A stretch of DNA of 8,617 nucleotides from Gammaproteobacteria bacterium (GTDB lineage: Bacteria; Pseudomonadota; Gammaproteobacteria; J113), in NCBI GenBank assembly GCA_003694425.1, contig RFJX01000222.1:1-8617 (forward strand), in the 5' to 3' direction. The translations under genes were made by a program, and so were the position numbers. This document shows, piece by piece, positions 6,088-8,617 of this stretch (positions are counted from its first letter, which is position 1; each line of letters starts with the position of its first letter). Under the pieces are notes generated by a model. The model saw nothing but the letters and a program-made list of their open reading frames with translations, was not told the DNA's origin and did no database searches.

Positions 6088-8280
6088 CTACCCCTGTATC
6101 CGCCAGCAGCGGTGGATGGGCGGGCGGCGGGCGAAGTCGGGGTCCAGGGTCGCCTCCGTGATCTCCTCGGGGGCGAGGTCGGCCAGTGCCGCCTCGTCGA
6201 GCCGGAAACGGCGCCGGTTGGTGGAGAACCAGAGGGTCCCGCCGGGGGCGAGCAGCTCCCTCGCGGCCCGGATCAGGCGCACATGGTCGCGCTGGATGTC
6301 CAGCACGCCGCGCATGCGGGCGGAGTTGGAGAAGGAGGGCGGGTCGAGCAGGATGAGATCGAAGCGCGGGCGCTTCTTCGCCCGCGCCTGTTTCTCCAGC
6401 CAGGCCAGGCACTCCTCCTGCAGCAACTGGTGTCGCGCCCCGGGCGACTCGAAGCCGTTCAGCGCGAGATTGCGGGCGGTCCAGTCCAGGTAGGTGCGCG
6501 ACAGGTCCACACTGGTCGTCTTGCGGGCCCCGCCGAGGGCGGCCTGCACCGTGGCGGCCCCGGTATAGCAGAAGAGGTTGAGGAAGCTGCGGCCTGATGC
6601 CTGCTCCCGGATCGTCCGGCGCAGGGGGCGATGGTCCAGGAACAGCCCGGTATCGAGGTAGTCGGCCAGGTTGACCAGCAGCCGGGCCGGCCCCTCGCGC
6701 ACCTCGAACAGCTCCCCCGAGTCGCCCAGGCGCCGGTACTGCTCCCTGCCCTTCTGCCGCCGGCGCTGCTTGAGGTAGATGGCATCGGCCGGGACCTCGA
6801 GCCGTTCGACGAGGATGTTCAGGGCCTCCTCGAGCCTGTGTCTGGCCAGCTCCGGATCGACCGAGGCCGGCGGGGCGTACTCCTGCACGTGCAGCCGCGG
6901 TTCGTCGCCCTGGTAGAGGTCGATGGCCAGGGCGTATTCGGGCAGATCGGCGTCATAGAGGCGGTAGCAGTCGATGCCTTCCCGGCGGGCCCATTTGCGC
7001 AGCCGGCGCAGGTTCTTGTCCAGGCGGTTGGCGAAGGCCTCACCGCCGGTGATGGGTTGCCGTGGGGGCAGGGTCTGGCCGGTGGCCAGGGTCTGGCGCG
7101 GGGTGAGGAAATGCGCCTCCTCCACCTCGAATTGCAGCAGGGTCACCTCCAGCGGGCCGTTGTAGAAGCGGTTTTGCCGCTGCGCCCTCAGGCCGAGCCG
7201 GTAGCCCAGTTCCCTGTCGGCCACCAGCACCCCGGCGCGCCAGCCGCGGCAGTGGCGCCTGAGGAACCGGCCCAGGTCGCTGTTGAGGCGCCCCGCCTCC
7301 CGCTCCGTGCCCAGCCGCTCGCCGTAGGGGGGATTGCACAGCAGCAGCCCCCGTCCGGCATCTGGAAGACCACGGAAGGCCTCCAGCGCGTCCAGCGACC
7401 GGCGCTCCACGTGGACATGGCCGCTGAGCCCGGCCCGCTGGATGTTGCCCAGGGCGGCGCGGATGGCCGCGGGGTCCCGGTCGAAGCCGAGGATCCGCGG
7501 CACCCTCGCGAGCCCCTCCTGGCGTCGCTGCCGCGCCTCCTCCAGCAGCCGCTCCCAGACCGCCGACTGGTGGCCGGCCCAGCCCTGGAAGCCGTAGCGA
7601 TCGCGCAGCAGCCCCGGGGCGATGTCGGCGGCCATCAGCGCCCCTTCGATCGGGATCGTGGCCGATCCGCACAGGGGATCGAGCAGGGGGGCGCCGGCGG
7701 TGGCGAGCTCCGGCCAGCCGCAGCTCAGCAACAGGGCCGCGGCCAGGTTTTCCTTCAGCGGCGCTGCGCCCCCTTCCAGCCGGTAGCCGCGCCGGTGCAG
7801 ACTCTCGCCGGAGAGGTCGATGGAGAGGGTTGCCCGGCCGCGGTGCAGGCGCAGGTTGAGCTGCAGGTCCGGGGCGGCGGGATCGACGTCGGGCCGGGCG
7901 CCGGTGGTCTCGCGCAGCCGGTCGACCACCGCGTCCTTCACCTTCAGGGCGGTGAAGCGGGTGTCGCGCAGGGCGGCGCTGGTGCCACCGGCATCCACCG
8001 CGAAGCTGGCCCCGGCGGGCAGGTGCTCTGCCCAGTCGATCGCGTGGCTCCCCTGGTAGAGGGCGTCGGCGTCGGGGCAGTCGAATTCGGCCAGCGGCAA
8101 CAGCACCCGCACCGCCAGGCGCGACCAGAGGCAGACCCGGCATGCGGTCTCGACCGTGCCGGTGAAGGTGGCGCCGGAGGCGCGCTGACGCACCTCGCCG
8201 GCGCCGAGCCGCTCCAGTTCGGCGGCCAGCAGCGGTTCCAGGCGCCGGGGACAGGTGGCGAAGAAGGTGTGCCGGCTCAT
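6088..8280 (-). CDS. rlmL: bifunctional 23S rRNA (guanine-N2/-N7) methyltransferase RlmKL
   Basis: A 730-residue cytosolic enzyme, slightly longer than the roughly 700-residue E. coli protein. The fusion makes m2G2445 and m7G2069 in 23S rRNA using S-adenosylmethionine. The N-terminus (ATCPRRLEPLLAAELERLGA, 8-27) is the usual opening of the RlmL half. A THUMP RNA-binding region spans about 45-155. The first methyltransferase has the SAM loop DPLCGSATIPIEGAL (201-215) and catalytic NPPYGER (316-322). The second, RlmK half runs from about 400, with FLNLFCYTGAATVQAAL (566-582) and DPPSFSNS (646-653). A Pro/Gln/Thr linker joins the halves at about 393-410. No frameshift is visible. The ATG at 8280 lacks an obvious Shine-Dalgarno but fits the family N-terminus. 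It is divergent from the GIY-YIG gene with only 18 bp between starts, so its promoter must lie inside that gene. Also known as rlmKL or ycbY. Confidence 0.95.
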   Translation of the reverse strand: MSRHTFFATCPRRLEPLLAAELERLGAGEVRQRASGATFTGTVETACRVCLWSRLAVRVLLPLAEFDCPDADALYQGSHAIDWAEHLPAGASFAVDAGGTSAALRDTRFTALKVKDAVVDRLRETTGARPDVDPAAPDLQLNLRLHRGRATLSIDLSGESLHRRGYRLEGGAAPLKENLAAALLLSCGWPELATAGAPLLDPLCGSATIPIEGALMAADIAPGLLRDRYGFQGWAGHQSAVWERLLEEARQRRQEGLARVPRILGFDRDPAAIRAALGNIQRAGLSGHVHVERRSLDALEAFRGLPDAGRGLLLCNPPYGERLGTEREAGRLNSDLGRFLRRHCRGWRAGVLVADRELGYRLGLRAQRQNRFYNGPLEVTLLQFEVEEAHFLTPRQTLATGQTLPPRQPITGGEAFANRLDKNLRRLRKWARREGIDCYRLYDADLPEYALAIDLYQGDEPRLHVQEYAPPASVDPELARHRLEEALNILVERLEVPADAIYLKQRRRQKGREQYRRLGDSGELFEVREGPARLLVNLADYLDTGLFLDHRPLRRTIREQASGRSFLNLFCYTGAATVQAALGGARKTTSVDLSRTYLDWTARNLALNGFESPGARHQLLQEECLAWLEKQARAKKRPRFDLILLDPPSFSNSARMRGVLDIQRDHVRLIRAARELLAPGGTLWFSTNRRRFRLDEAALADLAPEEITEATLDPDFARRPPIHRCWRIQG
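7069..7097 (-). repeat. 11-bp direct repeat in the RlmKL inter-domain linker
   Basis: CAGGGTCTGGC occurs at 7069-7079 and 7087-7097, an 18-nt period equal to six codons. On the coding strand it encodes QTLATGQTL, so a QTL unit is repeated in the proline/glutamine linker between the two methyltransferase halves. Probably a small in-frame duplication tolerated in a flexible linker. Confidence 0.55.
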
Positions 8281-8284
8281 GGGC

Positions 8285-8290
8285 TATGAT
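8285..8290 (+). promoter_or_regulatory. possible -10 element (TATGAT) just upstream of the GIY-YIG gene
   Basis: TATGAT matches TATAAT in 5 of 6 positions and lies 8 nt before the first ATG at 8299. No TTGACA-like -35 box is found 16-18 nt upstream, and no TGN extension precedes it. If real, transcription would start about at the first ATG, giving a leaderless message or use of the ATG at 8317. Confidence 0.25.
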
Positions 8291-8298
8291 CGGCAGCG

Positions 8299-8550
8299 AT
8301 GAGCTGGGAGGTCTACATGGTGCGCACCGCCTCGGGCGCCCTCTACACCGGGATCAGCACCGATCCGGAGCGGCGCCTGCGCCAGCACCGGGGCGAGCTG
8401 GCCGGCGGTGCCCGCTGTTTCCGTGCCGATCCCGCCATCGAGCTGATCTGGCGCGAGCCCCATCCCGACCGCGCCTCGGCCAGCCGCCGGGAGGCCGCGA
8501 TCAAGCGCATGAGCCGGCGTCAGAAGCTGGAACTGGCGGACCTCCGGTAG
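8299..8550 (+). CDS. GIY-YIG nuclease superfamily small protein (YhbQ/UPF0213-like)
   Basis: An 83-residue single-domain protein, somewhat shorter than E. coli YhbQ. The two signature strands are VYMVRT (5-10, the GIY position) and YTGIS (16-20, the YIG position). They are followed by the family pattern DPERRLRQH (22-30), which holds the conserved arginine and histidine. A C-terminal REAAIKRMSRRQKLEL segment (65-80) carries E66, the probable metal-binding acid, and the K-x-x-x-R-x-K helix. Relatives are predicted or shown to act on DNA; the substrate here is unknown. The start at 8299 keeps the first catalytic tyrosine Y6. A strong Shine-Dalgarno-like GGGAGGT at 8306-8312 precedes the in-frame ATG at 8317, but starting there would delete that strand. 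The gene is divergent from rlmKL, with only 18 bp between the two starts. Confidence 0.85.
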   Translation: MSWEVYMVRTASGALYTGISTDPERRLRQHRGELAGGARCFRADPAIELIWREPHPDRASASRREAAIKRMSRRQKLELADLR

Positions 8551-8561
8551 CGGACCCCCGT

Positions 8562-8617
8562 TCACGCCTCCGCTTCCAGCAGCTGCGGGCCGGCCTCACC
8601 GATGCGCAGCACCATGC
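8562..8617 (-). CDS. probable C-terminal end of an unidentified gene (partial)
   Basis: On the minus strand, the frame ending in TGA at 8564-8562 is open to the window edge and reads VLRIGEAGPQLLEAEA before the stop. Third codon positions are almost all G or C (14 of 16), matching the codon use of the confident genes. It would converge on the GIY-YIG gene with an 11-bp gap. Only about 17 codons are visible, so neither the family nor the reality of the gene can be settled here. Confidence 0.4.
   Translation of the reverse strand, partial: MVLRIGEAGPQLLEAEA

Noticed and set aside
6364..6387. Perfect 9-bp inverted repeat with a 6-nt loop inside rlmKL
   Set aside because: The stem lies in codons for ARAKKRPR, a basic segment whose GC-rich codons make such pairing likely. 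A rough estimate puts about one perfect 9-bp short-loop stem in a window of this size and composition, so it is not evidence of a functional element.
6631..8289. Long open frame on the plus strand across rlmKL (552 codons)
   Set aside because: Antisense to a clear housekeeping enzyme. The translated sequence has no domain and mirrors the codon bias of the real gene.
1..8617. CRISPR array, tRNA or rRNA genes, insertion sequences, prophage or attachment sites
   Set aside because: No spaced repeats, cloverleaf sequence, transposase or integrase motifs, or terminal inverted repeats were seen. Almost the whole window is accounted for by the genes listed.

Overview
The window is GC-rich (roughly two thirds G+C by eye) with densely packed genes and strong G/C preference at third codon positions. 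The fused 23S rRNA methyltransferase RlmKL, an MlaF-type ABC ATPase, a chemotaxis receptor, a c-type multiheme cytochrome and an outer-membrane barrel together point to a motile, respiring Gram-negative bacterium. A gammaproteobacterium is most likely, because the RlmK-RlmL fusion is typical of that class; the genus cannot be read from the sequence.

Layout: a gamma-glutamylcyclotransferase-type gene opens the window on the plus strand (5-493). It converges on a tightly packed four-gene minus-strand operon (4949 down to 552), read in this order: methyl-accepting chemotaxis protein with a C-terminal hemerythrin domain; outer-membrane beta-barrel with an N-terminal coiled coil; small tetraheme cytochrome c; two-helix membrane protein with a HAMP domain and no output domain. 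The junctions are an 8-nt gap, a 1-nt overlap (TGATG) and a 4-nt overlap (ATGA). A 260-bp divergent intergenic region (4950-5216) holds a very good sigma-28 (FliA) promoter match pointing at the operon. On its other side is an MlaF-like ABC ATPase (5217-6035, plus) with no permease or MCE partner in view. Facing it is rlmKL (8280-6088, minus), and 18 bp beyond the rlmKL start is a divergent small GIY-YIG protein of the YhbQ type (8299-8550, plus). The last bases probably hold the C-terminal end of another minus-strand gene.

The unusual part is the four-gene operon. A diiron (hemerythrin) chemoreceptor under an apparent flagellar/chemotaxis sigma factor is co-transcribed with a predicted periplasmic tetraheme cytochrome, an outer-membrane barrel and an output-less HAMP protein. 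Inference: the genes form a redox- or oxygen-linked taxis module in which the cytochrome and barrel either feed electrons or ligand to the sensors or do the respiratory work the receptor steers toward. The remaining genes look like ordinary housekeeping genes.
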